Assembly (NCBI GenBank): GCA_003118195.1
Contig: BEXV01000293.1
Coordinates: forward strand, 142,975-206,974
Source of the DNA: Hemicentrotus pulcherrimus
Lineage: Eukaryota; Echinodermata; Echinoidea; Camarodonta; Strongylocentrotidae
Direction: 5' to 3'
Length of the DNA stretch: 64,000 nt
Both the position numbers and the translations under genes were made by a program. Shown piece after piece: positions 37,240 to 48,134 of the stretch (positions are counted from its first letter, which is position 1; each line of letters opens with the position of its first letter). The notes under the pieces are model-generated. The model was not told where the DNA came from and searched no databases. It worked only from the letters and a program-made list of their open reading frames with translations.

Positions 37240-37850
37240 TCATTTTAGCTCATTTTGTATTGTGAATCCTAGTAGTTTAAGACTTTGTACATTATCTTAA
37301 TGGGATGAGTTTAGATGAAAATCAGTACGAGGGCTTGAGTTTATGAAGAATGAGGTAAGCACAAAATTATCTTTACACCACATTGACAGACGATCAAGTA
37401 AAATTTGTAGTGTAGAGTAAGAATTACGTTTAACAATGCCCAATTATCAATATATATCCATCGAGCTTCCCAATCACATACAGCATCGTTAACAAGAACC
37501 AGGAAACAATACCGCCCCTAACTTGATTCCTTGCGGAACACCATATGATACTTCTAGCAAGGGAAAGTTGCATGTATACACGTTTGTGCTCTGAGTACGT
37601 CCAGTCAGGAAGTTGCAAATAAGTAAGATGATATATCTTCGCATTCCTAAAAGAACATGCTTGTTGATCACTGCTAAATGTTTTACCTTTAATATCAAAT
37701 GCCTTAGTGAAAACAACGATAGTAAGATGGGCATAGTTGCCATGTTTATGGGGTCCTTTAAGGAATTAACTGCAGCATGTGAACACAATAAGTATTTAAA
37801 GAGGTAAGTTAGTGCCTCTGCAAGCTTAACAGCACACTGACCTATAAAAA
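37240..37850 (-). pseudogene. Decayed non-LTR retrotransposon reverse transcriptase fragment (Jockey/CR1/L2-like)
   Basis: Reading the minus strand, reverse transcriptase blocks appear in the correct order but in shifting frames. LAEALTYLFKY (about 37800-37832) comes first. TKAFD (37693-37707) holds the motif A aspartate. CNFLTGRTQ (37591-37617), then GVPQGIKLG (37516-37542, motif B), then LFLVLVNDA follow after a one-base frameshift. YIDN (37443-37454) stands where YxDD is expected, so the catalytic pair is broken. LDRLSMWC and QSLKLLGFTI (37260-37287) finish the thumb-proximal part. At least three or four frameshifts and in-frame stops make it non-functional. The 'GVPQGxKLG' form points to the Jockey/CR1/L2 branch. 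Endonuclease and gag-like parts were not found. It lies antisense to the receptor gene, inside its presumed intron. Confidence 0.85.
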
Positions 37851-39047
37851 CAAAAACATTGCATTATTTTGTTATTACATTTTAAATACCTCCTCCCATC
37901 AACCGCAAAATCACTAAATCCCAGCCCATTAGTACAAGATTGCGATTTGACATGAAGCTATGGACATTTTGGATGATAAAAGGCAAGTGTTTATAAAATA
38001 GTCCCCCTAAATGCTAAACGTCAAACTGTCATGTTCTGTATGCATTAAGACGAAAACCATTTGTAGACTTTCAAATTCATGGTCACTCAGTCAACATTAT
38101 GTACCCCAATTATGATCGTGACTAGGAAAGTGAAGACTAAAATGGAAGGAAAAAAATGATTTCAAAACGTACGTTCTGTGCTCTAATTCCTCTTGAGGTA
38201 AGCCACTAGAAAAGTGAAAGCACACATCTTATTCGGTTACTACACTTGACAAATGGCTGGAAAAAATCACAATGGCATAATAGCTTGACGTCATAGCAGA
38301 CGCCCAGGGCAAAACACACTCCATGTGAAAATGACAGGCAAATCTTTAAAAAAAAAACTGACACTCAAAAGAAAAACTATAATAACCGAGAAGCTATAGA
38401 GCTTCAGGCATGGCCTTAACAAAGCTAGCGAATTCACAAAAAAGCAAAGCATTTAAAATGGTAAATAATGCTTATAAAATGCGAAAGCTTTTTGCGGCGG
38501 GCATTTTCCCCACTTTGCATACAACAATACATGAATGACATCAACAGTAAGGAGGAATGGATAATTGGGGCAATTACTACATGTTGATTTCGTTGTCCTA
38601 ATTTTGTCTGATGGGCTGTGTTCGCATTGTTGACTAACTATATTTTTTGCAACGATTTATTGACTCACCAGATATTCAGGTTATGACAAGTGTTTGTGTG
38701 GTTTCATATCAATGTTCGTTTGACAAAGCTTTCCATTTTTTTCCATCGTCCATTATTCTCTTTGGTTCTTACTTTTGTGTTCAATCAGTTTTGAGTAATT
38801 CCGAATCAAGAATGTGCGTTCTATTTTTCAGGGAAATGCCAAACAAAACAGAAAGTGCTGTATATGGGCTTGCGAAGACGAATGCCGATATAATTTTATA
38901 CTTAAATATTGTTAAGACATTTTGTTCTTTGTTGAAAAGGAACATATAAAAGAATGTCTTTGACTGATTTTCGCTTGCCAAGTCAAATCTCTCTCAATGA
39001 ATGAGGCTCTCCATTTATGTAAATTTAAGGTTGATGTGTTATTTGAC
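37851..39047 (+). other. Presumed intron 1 sequence, nothing recognised
   Basis: No exon or clear repeat. Open frames overlapping on both strands near 38650-38980 have no recognised domain. Confidence 0.5.
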
Positions 39048-39272
39048 GGTATACACTATGAACATGATGGACAATGAAAGCGGACAAAATATACAGTTCT
39101 TCAGGTAGACAAAGGAACATCCCTTCACAGCTATTATGTAAAAAGGCGAATATGCATGTGACACCTGTTCTACACATTTTTACATAATAGCAGCGAAGGG
39201 ATGTTCCTTTGTCTACCTGAGGAACTGTATATTTTGTCCGCTTTCTTTGTCCGTCATGTTCATAGGTATACC
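39048..39272. mobile_element. 225-bp foldback MITE with ~97-bp inverted arms
   Basis: The left arm (39048-39144) and right arm (39176-39272) are reverse complements with only a handful of mismatches. They share AAGCGGACAAAATATACAGT and AGGTAGACAAAGGAACATCC, and are separated by a 31-bp loop. Nearly the whole element would fold into one long hairpin. A diverged single arm occurs at 42341-42395, so this is a dispersed family. Non-coding. Confidence 0.85.
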
Positions 39273-39324
39273 TGTTTGCCAGTCAGCACAATGAACGTAA
39301 TTGATCTACCTTTATTCATAAGTG

Positions 39325-39440
39325 GTATGGCTGAGATGCGCCCGATGCTGGTTCGAATCCCATCACGGCGTGTCGTTAGGCTAGACATTAATCTACCTTT
39401 GCCACCCTCTATCCAAGTATCAAATGATTACAGATAAGAG
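39325..39440 (+). mobile_element. tRNA-derived SINE fragment with perfect B box
   Basis: GGTTCGAATCC at 39350-39360 is a perfect pol III B box. The downstream text (TTAGGCTAGACATTAATCTACC, TTGCCACCCTCTATCCA) resembles the post-tRNA body of common marine-invertebrate SINEs, recognised from familiarity. The A-box half is not recognisable, so the copy is truncated or eroded at its 5' side. Confidence 0.55.
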
Positions 39441-41928
39441 GAATTCCTCAAATATCGTGAGCATCAAAATCGGTAGGTTAGCATAACTAAGGTAATATTG
39501 GAGACTTTGAGCACCTTACATGGTGATTATGTGCGGTTTAAAAATAAAAATATTATGAATTTTGTTATTTCATATATCTATTTGGCCACTGTGGGACACC
39601 TTGACAGGAAAGTGATAGCCTGCATTTCGATAGTATATTCTCAATGTTGTAATTTATATAATATGTATTTTTTTCGTTGCCTTCTCTTTCCGTTACCTGA
39701 CCTCATTGGGATTTGTTCTTTTGAAGCACTTTTCATGAATCGTCTAATACTAAATCGTACCAGAGAAACATTCATGAATGAAGAGAAGGTGTGTGTGATA
39801 ATTCACCTTGAACGGAGAAAATGCATAATACAGAAAATTAAATTTTGATGGTTGCACTCTCTTTACTGAACTCTTCATAAATGACGTTCCAAAGCAAACA
39901 TATATGAGGTATGACTTCTGCATTTCCGACTCTCATCGAAGGTAACGAGAATTGTTAGTAAAAGTTCGCCTATCTGTTTGCACCCACACGGATATCTTCG
40001 TCCATTTTCCTAATGATAGATACAAATATAAATCACTGCAAACATTGAAAATATGTATATCACGAGGATGACAATCGGCTATCTGAGATTTATTATTCTC
40101 CTGCCATTCACCAATAATTGATGTAGAATCACAGCCCAGAGATAACCATAGGACTACATATTAGAAAGAAGCGAGTTAATGTGGTAATGCAAAGTTATGA
40201 GATATCGGCAGCTACACGTCCTCTGCATGATTCCACATTTTCTAACAAGGAATATGAACATCTCCCTAGTAATGTCACGGGCTTCATAACCTGAGCCTGT
40301 CTGACTTCTGTCTACTCTTTGTATGAATAAAATGTGAATTTTCACAATGAATGCGATTATAAAGAGGACATCGGAAACTTTGGTGGTTAATTGACCCTTG
40401 GTTGGCCTGTTTTGTCCAATTACATATTCGTATTTTCATTATATGTGTTTTACAAGAATGCGTTTTAGACTGGGATTTGTGTTTCAAAATCCTTTTTTAT
40501 TACGAATATGGTTATGTGACATCGGTAACTTCATTGTACCTTCGACTAGGGTTCACAACCGTCCTGCGTGATTTCATATGAATAAACCCATATGAGTGTG
40601 AATCTTTTACCGGAGTGACATCACGACTTCCTGGTACCATAGACTTCAGATCCGGAGTTGTGCCCATTCTGCTTGATATATTCTGACTACTTTCTTAAAC
40701 TGAATGCCGTAATAAAAAAATCACCCGCAATGATTAGGACTATAATTATGTCCTTTCTTCCAAAGCGAATACCATTCTATCAATACAAAGATAATTGGAT
40801 GAATGATGCGTCAGCTCTTTACGGTTTGATAGTGACGACTTCGTTCATTTGGGGGCAATGTCCTTCCGATGAGAGATTTCCCACCAATGTTTCTGAGACG
40901 AATATTGTAATAACAAGAACATGATACCCTCCTGGTGTCGAAGCACTCGACAATGGGTCTCCTATGCGTGATTTCGTATGGATATTTCCCCTATCGTCAC
41001 ACTTCGCGTTGGGCTTGACCTCATATTGACGACACAGCCTTGTCATTCGTGGAGGCACCTTGTTTGCAGTCCATCAGGTACCTCTTCTTCTGGTTAATCC
41101 AATCATTAAATATGCTTTCCACAGATGTACCAGTAGATAATCTTGTCATTTTGGCATAATCGATATGAAGGGAACCCACTGTGTAGTGAAGTGGAGCCTA
41201 GTTAACACCACAGATGAAATAAATGTTTCAAGTTTCCAATTTCATTTGTTATGACCGGTTACAGTCAAGTGTATCCCACTGGATAATGACACAACGTTCT
41301 AATAGTTATTTCATGTGTACATGATAATGTGAATTGGAAAAGGAGAAGAAAGGGGAAAATCGTCAAACTTTCATATTTGCATAAAAAATAAGTACTAATT
41401 AGAATAAGTCATTAAAACGATGTATGCATCATTTTAGATCAAATAACAAACTTAACAACAGCCTATACATAAACTAGCACGTCAACAATTCGTGCAATAG
41501 TAAATTAAGAGCACACTGATTTTTAACAGCACATTACATACAACAGACATTGAAGTTACCCGCATCTTTTGAACAAACCCTCGATTTTTAAATTTTCTAG
41601 TTGATTTAGGAGGGCTTCCAGTAGTAAGAAGGCTTCAATAAAATGTCTTAGTAAGCATGGTGAGCTTCACATTGAAGACAAAAAAGAAACGTGCCGGGCA
41701 GCGCTCAATTCGATTTGAAACTCTATATGATACCTTTTTCACTTGCCAGACGCGTCTAGCGTGAGAGAAACCAAGAATTGCCAAAGACGAAACACGACGC
41801 CATATCAAAGAGAAAACGGGTTATCCCGCTCTCTTACGACTGTCTTGTCGTATTAAGCACGGATGCAGGAGGCAAATACCAAAAGGCAGGATGAACTTTT
41901 CAGAAGATCCAGATCCGAGAGGGTGTTA
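39441..41928 (+). other. Presumed intron 1 sequence, no exon recognised
   Basis: A 116-codon plus-strand frame at 39498-39848 has no recognised domain or splice context. A weak direct word repetition (TGCGTGATTTCATATGAATA near 40563 and ATGCGTGATTTCGTATGGAT near 40964) is the only structure seen. Confidence 0.45.
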
Positions 41929-42106
41929 GCGTTATGATGGCGAGGTGTCGGAATACACTTTCGTGCTCTGCAAGTCGTCACAAGAACCCTCCGCTGCGGA
42001 CGCACCTAGCCTAACACTTGGAGAGCTTGTGGACACCTCTGCGACCAGAACCCTTGGATCAACAGAGGACGCGCTGGTTGTAATTCCAGCGAGTGCATAA
42101 TAACGC
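41929..42106. other. GC-rich island with imperfect inverted ends
   Basis: GCGTTATGATG at 41929-41939 and CATAATAACGC at 42096-42106 are inverted with one mismatch and bracket 156 bp that are clearly GC-richer than the neighbourhood. The plus strand is open from about 41933 to a double stop TAATAA near 42099. The minus strand is open too, so neither frame is convincing. It may be a small DNA element, an exon relic or transferred sequence. Confidence 0.3.
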
Positions 42107-42340
42107 GAAGTGTGCGTATATCATTTATTGATAGTTCTCGCGGAGAAGGAAATCGTCCAGCTACAATCTGAAATCTTGTCGGCACCTACAATGTACATGT
42201 AACTGCTTTCAAAATAGTTGCACTATGCATGCTGATCGGTGTATCACTTTCAATTTCAATTAAAGGATAAGATTATGTATTAATCAGGGATTACATAGAA
42301 CCATTTGCTCAAGATTAAGCTATTGAACAACTATAATATT

Positions 42341-42395
42341 CACTATGAATATGATTGACAAAGAAGGCGAAAAAAATAAACAGTTCCTCAGGTAG
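42341..42395 (+). mobile_element. Solo diverged arm of the 39048 foldback family
   Basis: CACTATGAATATGATTGACA...CAGTTCCTCAGGTAG aligns with the left arm of the 39048-39272 element. The opposite arm is absent. Confidence 0.6.
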
Positions 42396-42530
42396 CTCCT
42401 TCGGCAAACAAACCATGGTACTAATCGCTTCGACACAGATGTATTGAAATAGGAGAAGTGATCTCTAGATAATAAATAAGTCGACTTATGATATAAAAGT
42501 GATTTCTAATAAATGCATATGTAATTAACC

Positions 42531-42721
42531 ATATTTCTTTATTCAAGGCTGACGGATATGCCCCCTTTTGCCAAAGTATAGTAGGTGTATTATAAACTAG
42601 CAAAACATATATGATAAATATTTCCATAGCTAAGATAGATTAGAAAGAAAAATAGAATATGTCCAGTTTCAAGTTGTTGATATTTAAAGAATGTAGCAAA
42701 AAATAACTCTCACACGCATAT
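42531..42721. repeat. Near-identical duplicate, left copy
   Basis: Starting ATATTTCTTTATTCAAGGCT, it matches 43928-44115 with only one 3-bp indel and one substitution that I can see. Homology ends abruptly after CGCATAT. Confidence 0.9.
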
Positions 42722-43926
42722 TTTTTTTAATTTTTAATTTTTTATTTTATATTCCAATGATTTATTAAGCATTTTGTTGTGCAAACTCTTTGATGTTCTT
42801 GCAATCAAAATTATATTAAACTGATGAACAATCTGGTAGGGAGATAGACATAAGTGATATATTGAGAATTGAAGACAAACAATATTAGTAGCTTACATAT
42901 TCGAAATGAAATAAAAAGTCATGTCACTTTATTTCTTACATAATTGTTAGTGTATCATTTACAGAAATTTCTCCGTCATGTGCTACACGTCATGATGACA
43001 ATTGCATATATGGCCTAATATATCCAATTCATTTCTAGGATCGACTAAATTTGCCAAGTGCTATACAGCAAAACGTACATTTGCAATTCGAGGATATACA
43101 CAGAAATCAAGAGTTGCTTGATTTTATAGGCTGTCGGCTCAGCCCATACGATATTTTGCACGCAAATACGCCTGCATACTTCACATGTGATTATTGTTAA
43201 TTTACGTTCAATACTAAGAGCATTTTTGTATATACAGAGTAAACAAAGTAAAAGTAATCCATGTTCATCTATTGAGTATTCGTTATTAAGACATTATGGA
43301 AGTTCCTTTCAAAGTTCATTCTTGCATATCTCAGTGTATGACCACATCTATGTACAGCCAATTGAGTTTCTGCTTATATTATAGTAATAAGCCAACTGGT
43401 TATAATGTTATACAGTATAACCTTACATTAATCATGTCTTCATCTTAGTCTTCTTTTATAATCTGTGTAATTTTCTGTTTAACCCAAATATTTTGAAAAT
43501 ACATGTAGATCAGTTGAAATATTTATAAGGTCGGAATATCAATAACGGTATTATGGAAAACGACATAAATTTAATATATGACATATAAAAAGATGATATG
43601 GATAAAATCACAATTATAATCACAGATATTATAAACAACACTATTAGCTTCAACAACAAATGTATCGTAGGAAAACAGGTAGCAAATAATATACAGCCAT
43701 ACAATGTCATAATGTTATAGGGTTATAAATTCGACATATAATAGTTTTGTTTTCTCTCTCCTAATTATTTTCATTTTTTGGGGCGGTTAGTTTTACATTC
43801 ATTTAGAACTTTAAAAACAGTAACAGATAATTTTGAGATCTGTTCAAGCAACTGTGTGGAGAAAAAAAATCGAAAGCTGATTGTATTTCATAATTATAAA
43901 CAGGGTTGTATCCCATCGTTTTACGG
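42722..43926 (+). other. 1.2-kb segment between duplicate copies
   Basis: AT-rich, starting with a T/A-rich low-complexity run (42721-42755). No gene recognised. It is present once and abuts the single N at 43927. Confidence 0.5.
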
Positions 43927-43927
43927 N

Positions 43928-44115
43928 ATATTTCTTTATTCAAGGCTGACGGATATGCCCCCTTTTGCCAAAGTATAGTAGGTGTATTAACTAGCAAAAC
44001 ATATATGATAAATATTTCCATAGCTAAGATAGATTAGAAAGAAAAATAGAATATGTCCAGTTTCAAGTTGTTGATATTTAAAGAATGTAGCAAAAAATAA
44101 CTCTCAAACGCATAT
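43928..44115. repeat. Near-identical duplicate, right copy
   Basis: Begins directly after the single N at 43927 and matches 42531-42721. It then continues into unrelated CA-rich sequence. This marks a contig join with a duplicated overlap or a haplotype difference. Confidence 0.9.
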
Positions 44116-44190
44116 ACATACAAACATTCCCTCCCACAACGCACACCCACACCCCTCGCCCACGGATATAGTTATGTACACCCACAATCT

Positions 44191-44238
44191 CCACACACAC
44201 CCACACACTCACATATATATATATATATATATATATAA
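44191..44238. repeat. (CA)n then (TA)n microsatellite
   Basis: CACACACACC-type repeat followed by about 25 bp of TA. Confidence 0.9.
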
Positions 44239-44916
44239 ATCATCACCTAGAAATAAAATTACAAAGTTTTGAGAAAATGCAATTTCTTCAAAGTGTAATC
44301 TCTATATTGTCGAACACTGCCAATACGTATATATATATATGCATGAATATATGTAAAAATAAAACACCTGCCTCTCTAAAACTCACATATGAATGGCACA
44401 CTTGGCACAGTTTAGCCATTCATCGCCAAAGCAATCCTTCCCATGAGACAAATTTCCCCCTCATCCTAGCCGCTCTTTGCTAGAAATCGATCCTACCCAT
44501 TTGCCCATTGTATACCACCGGTGCGTGCACAAAAGGTGCTAAGCTTTTACTTTTTTGTATAGTTCAAGTAGGGTAAAGGCCTGCGAGAAGGAGATGGATG
44601 TGACTGTTGATATAGGATATCAAGATATAAGAGATATCGGGGGCGAGAATGACCGAGGAAGCTTTGCCTTAGAGAAATGCAAGTTGAGCGTAAAATATGG
44701 TGCCGAAAATCAATTATTTGTCAGCCTGATCGATTGAGGTATTCGGAGAGGTATGGAATAGACCAATTGAGAAAAAAAGATGAAAAGGAATATCTTTATA
44801 ACAAAAAAACGTTAATTTAGAACAGTAAAATAAAGATACTGCAGTCTTTCCGAGGAACTAACAGACGTCAGTGCAACTGATTCATGTGTCCTCGTTTCAT
44901 AATCTAGTACATTTTT

Positions 44917-46096
44917 AACTCTTCTCGTGCCACAGGGCTAATTCCCAGTGTGCCTGGTTGTTTAAGAGATAATCTGATTAATGCGACAGTTCTATGAATA
45001 GCGAGTGCAAAACACACAGCACAGCCCAATTAGCATGAACAATAACTGCTCTTACAAAAGCGCCCTTGCACGCACATGGCACTCAATAGGTAGCGTGCAT
45101 GCAGCCTGATGGCAGGCTATGGGTTAAAGATTTATGGGTTGTTTTTTGAGAGTGACGGGAAGATACCATGAACTACAGTACCTTATAAAGGAAAGGATAT
45201 TACTTTGGAACAGTTGATTTATACCACCACCCAACTCCATCGCATGCATGCTATAAAACTAATACCCGTTAGGATTGAATGAATTGTTTATGACCATTGG
45301 ATACCCGGTTGGATAATGCCAGAGAAAGAGCAGATCTTCCAGAAAATTTATATCCCTGAACATTACCTTTAAAATTGCGCATATTAGCTCGACATGTTTA
45401 TAATCATCGTAGTACGCAAAAAGTGATTGAGTGTAAATAACTCGTTATGCAAGGAAGAAGAGTTTTGTTTCCCTTATAAATCATAGCCTGTCTGGCGTGA
45501 ATACTACTAGTAAAACAAAAATCTCTTGCAATAGTTATAGAGACCTATACCTTCAAAGACTCGTTGTTAAACTTAAAGGGATTTTTCACAAATACCAATA
45601 AAGTTATCGTAAAGGAGCATTATTAATAACCGTTACAAACAAGGAATAATTTTGTTGCCGTAGAGCTGCGTCATTGACTAACTGTACATCAAATGGTCTT
45701 AGGCACACTTTTTGACGGTGACATTGTACCATAAAATTAAAAAATTAAAACATTACGTTGATTCTTCTTGGATATGGCCTAACATTATGCACGTAATGAA
45801 GCAAACCAGATAAAGCCTCTTGTGCTTTTGGTATTACCTCATTGCATGCCATGAGGCTGCATGCACTCTAGCGTTATATTGCTTTCTACATGCAAGCTAA
45901 TCATTGATACACTGCCATGTGAGTGCAAGGGCGCATTCGTAATAGCAGTTATTGGTCATGCTTATTGGACTGTGCTATGTGTTTCGCACGCACTATTCAT
46001 AGAACCATCGCGTTCATCAGATCTCCAAAACAACCTGGCATGGTGGCATTCGGGGCTTGGCACAATGGGGATTAGCCCTGTTGCATGATAAGAGTT
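44917..46096. mobile_element. 1.18-kb element with ~200-250-bp terminal inverted repeats
   Basis: The left arm (44917-45118) and right arm (45844-46096) align as reverse complements over their full length, roughly 80% identical with two sizeable indels. AACTCTTCTCGTGCC opens the left end and GCATGATAAGAGTT closes the right. Shared blocks include ACAGGGCTAAT, GGTTCTATGAATAG-like, CAATAACTGCT, GCGCCCTTGCA and GTGCATGCAGCCT. The 725-bp centre has no coding frame. Long inverted repeats fit Mutator-like or foldback DNA transposons. No target duplication could be fixed, so the class is open. Confidence 0.8.
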
Positions 46097-47116
46097 GCTA
46101 AGTTTTATTAGATGATGATTTTTATTACAAGAGTATCCCTATCGAAAACGTTGACACTCGGAGACTTCATCGTTTTTAAAAATATCCATACTTTTGGTTT
46201 AAAAGAAGGAATTCGATACATTTTAATCACCATCATTTCAACAACGGTGGTTGGAGACGGCGTCAATCTCTGAGTACATTACTTCAAATTTAAACCATCA
46301 TTCTTGTCACCGTAATGTGACAGCAAAAATACACTAGCAGTATTTCATTGTAAAAAAGGATATGAAGATTAGAATTCAATAATGCCACATTTGTATTGCA
46401 AGGTATTGCCAAAATATTGTGTTACTATCGAGAAATTGTTTCGATTGGCATGCAAGTTATTTTTTCATTCAGTCAATCACAGTGACTGTACTTTCCTGTG
46501 ATAGTTGAAACAACCGAGTTGAATAAGTGGGATCGAATAACAAGGATTATGTTTAAACAAAACAGCAGAAAAATATTCGCATGTGATACTTCATTGTAAC
46601 ATCGCCTCTGCTAATCGTAAAATGATTGCGGAGAAACAGCATCATGACACGAATACACGAGATGAATAAAAAGTCATGCTGAACTAATGAAATGATCAAT
46701 CACTACACAGGATACTCGGCGAATTCTATTTACGTGAACCTAAATACAAATTTCGATGCGACGTTTTCCTAGATAAGAAAAAGTATTCAATATGGAGCTT
46801 TACATCTCCATTAAAAAGACGTTTGGCTCCTGTCTTCTTCAAACCAAACTAATGCGAAGCTAATGATAATGTATCGCTCAACATTAATACCCCATCGGCA
46901 CCTGCTCGTCATTAAGCACTGATGAGGCGAATAAACCATTTTACTATGTAACACAATAACGTGAGCCGTGTCTGAGGAGAAATTATGACAAATTGCCGGA
47001 ATCAAGTGTGCTTGTATCGTACTTCAATCTTATAGAAGGATGCTTTTAAAAAGGCGCTCCTAGAGAGTATGTGAGCTACAGTAACTGTTGAAGTGTGAGA
47101 AAGAGAGGGGTGAGGG

Positions 47117-47138
47117 AGTGTGTGTGTGTGTGTGCGCG
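47117..47138. repeat. (GT)n microsatellite
   Basis: GT run ending in GCGCGC. Confidence 0.9.
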
Positions 47139-48119
47139 CAAGCGTTTGCGTGGGTGTTCAAGATCCTTGCAGTTTTATGATACAATAACCCTGGCTTTGT
47201 TATGCCTCCTACCCGCTAGAGCTGGAGAATTATATCTTTGTAATCGAGCATATTTTCCAATGCCATGGCCTCATTTCTACATTCTTTATCGCCTATATTT
47301 TTGTGTTCTTGTTTCATTTGTGCTTGGCTTAATAATATGCAACGTATTCATAGGATTTGATAACATAAATACAATTGGTGCTCATTTTAACATCTTTACA
47401 ACACGGTAGGCAACTGGAAAGGTCTTTTTTGACATTTCTTTTTTATCATTTTGACCATTTGTAGCCTTGATGATGAAACATAGCTCACTGAAATGAAAAC
47501 AGTAGTTTTTCTATATTTGACGGCCAATCTTGAATTTAGAGCGTAATAAATAAAATCAATCTATGTTAGTAATTTCAGTGCTGTAGCTAGTACAAATCTC
47601 AGCAATATTATATCTTGTTGAAAAATAATTTTCAATTTCTTTTTTTCTTTTCTTGTCAATGTTCATTTCCTCTATACTGGTCATAAATCAAGTCACATTG
47701 GATTCACTTCATAACATTCCGGAAATGTGAAATACGAAAACACACTCTTGCGACTTGATAGCATGGTCGTTGCTATGGAAACATATCACTTAAGCGACAC
47801 ATTGCGAAGGTAAAGATATTCATGTACTGGGCTTTGTCTCTGAAGTGTAATAAATTACAAATTAAGAAAAAGGAAGAGAACGAGGAAGCGGACTGTTGAT
47901 ATCCCTGGAATGAGTTTGATCGAGGCTATTGAAACATACATTAAAGGAACAATTCTTCCAATTTGTGTCGGTTAGAGGCTCAAAATTTACACCTAGGTAG
48001 ATATCTGTGGTTCTTGAACAGCGAGGTCTAACAACGATACAATCTAAAAGCAGTGCAATATGCCACAAAGAAAACTAGTGTTCAATTCCCGCCATGTGCC
48101 AATACGGCACTATGAATGC

Positions 48120-48134
48120 GGGGGGGGGGGGGGG
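48120..48134. repeat. G15 homopolymer
   Basis: Fifteen Gs followed by CGGGGC. Confidence 0.9.

Noticed and set aside
36944..37243. 99-codon minus-strand frame rich in Leu/Ser/Pro
   Set aside because: Arises from the purine-rich tract and (GA)n. It lies just downstream of the reverse transcriptase relic but has no relation to it.
41775..41930. Basic frame (RRHIKEKTGYPALLRLSCRIK...) vaguely like a histone-fold segment
   Set aside because: Only a few scattered identities to histone H4 with a gap, and the frame is short and closed by a stop. Not convincing.
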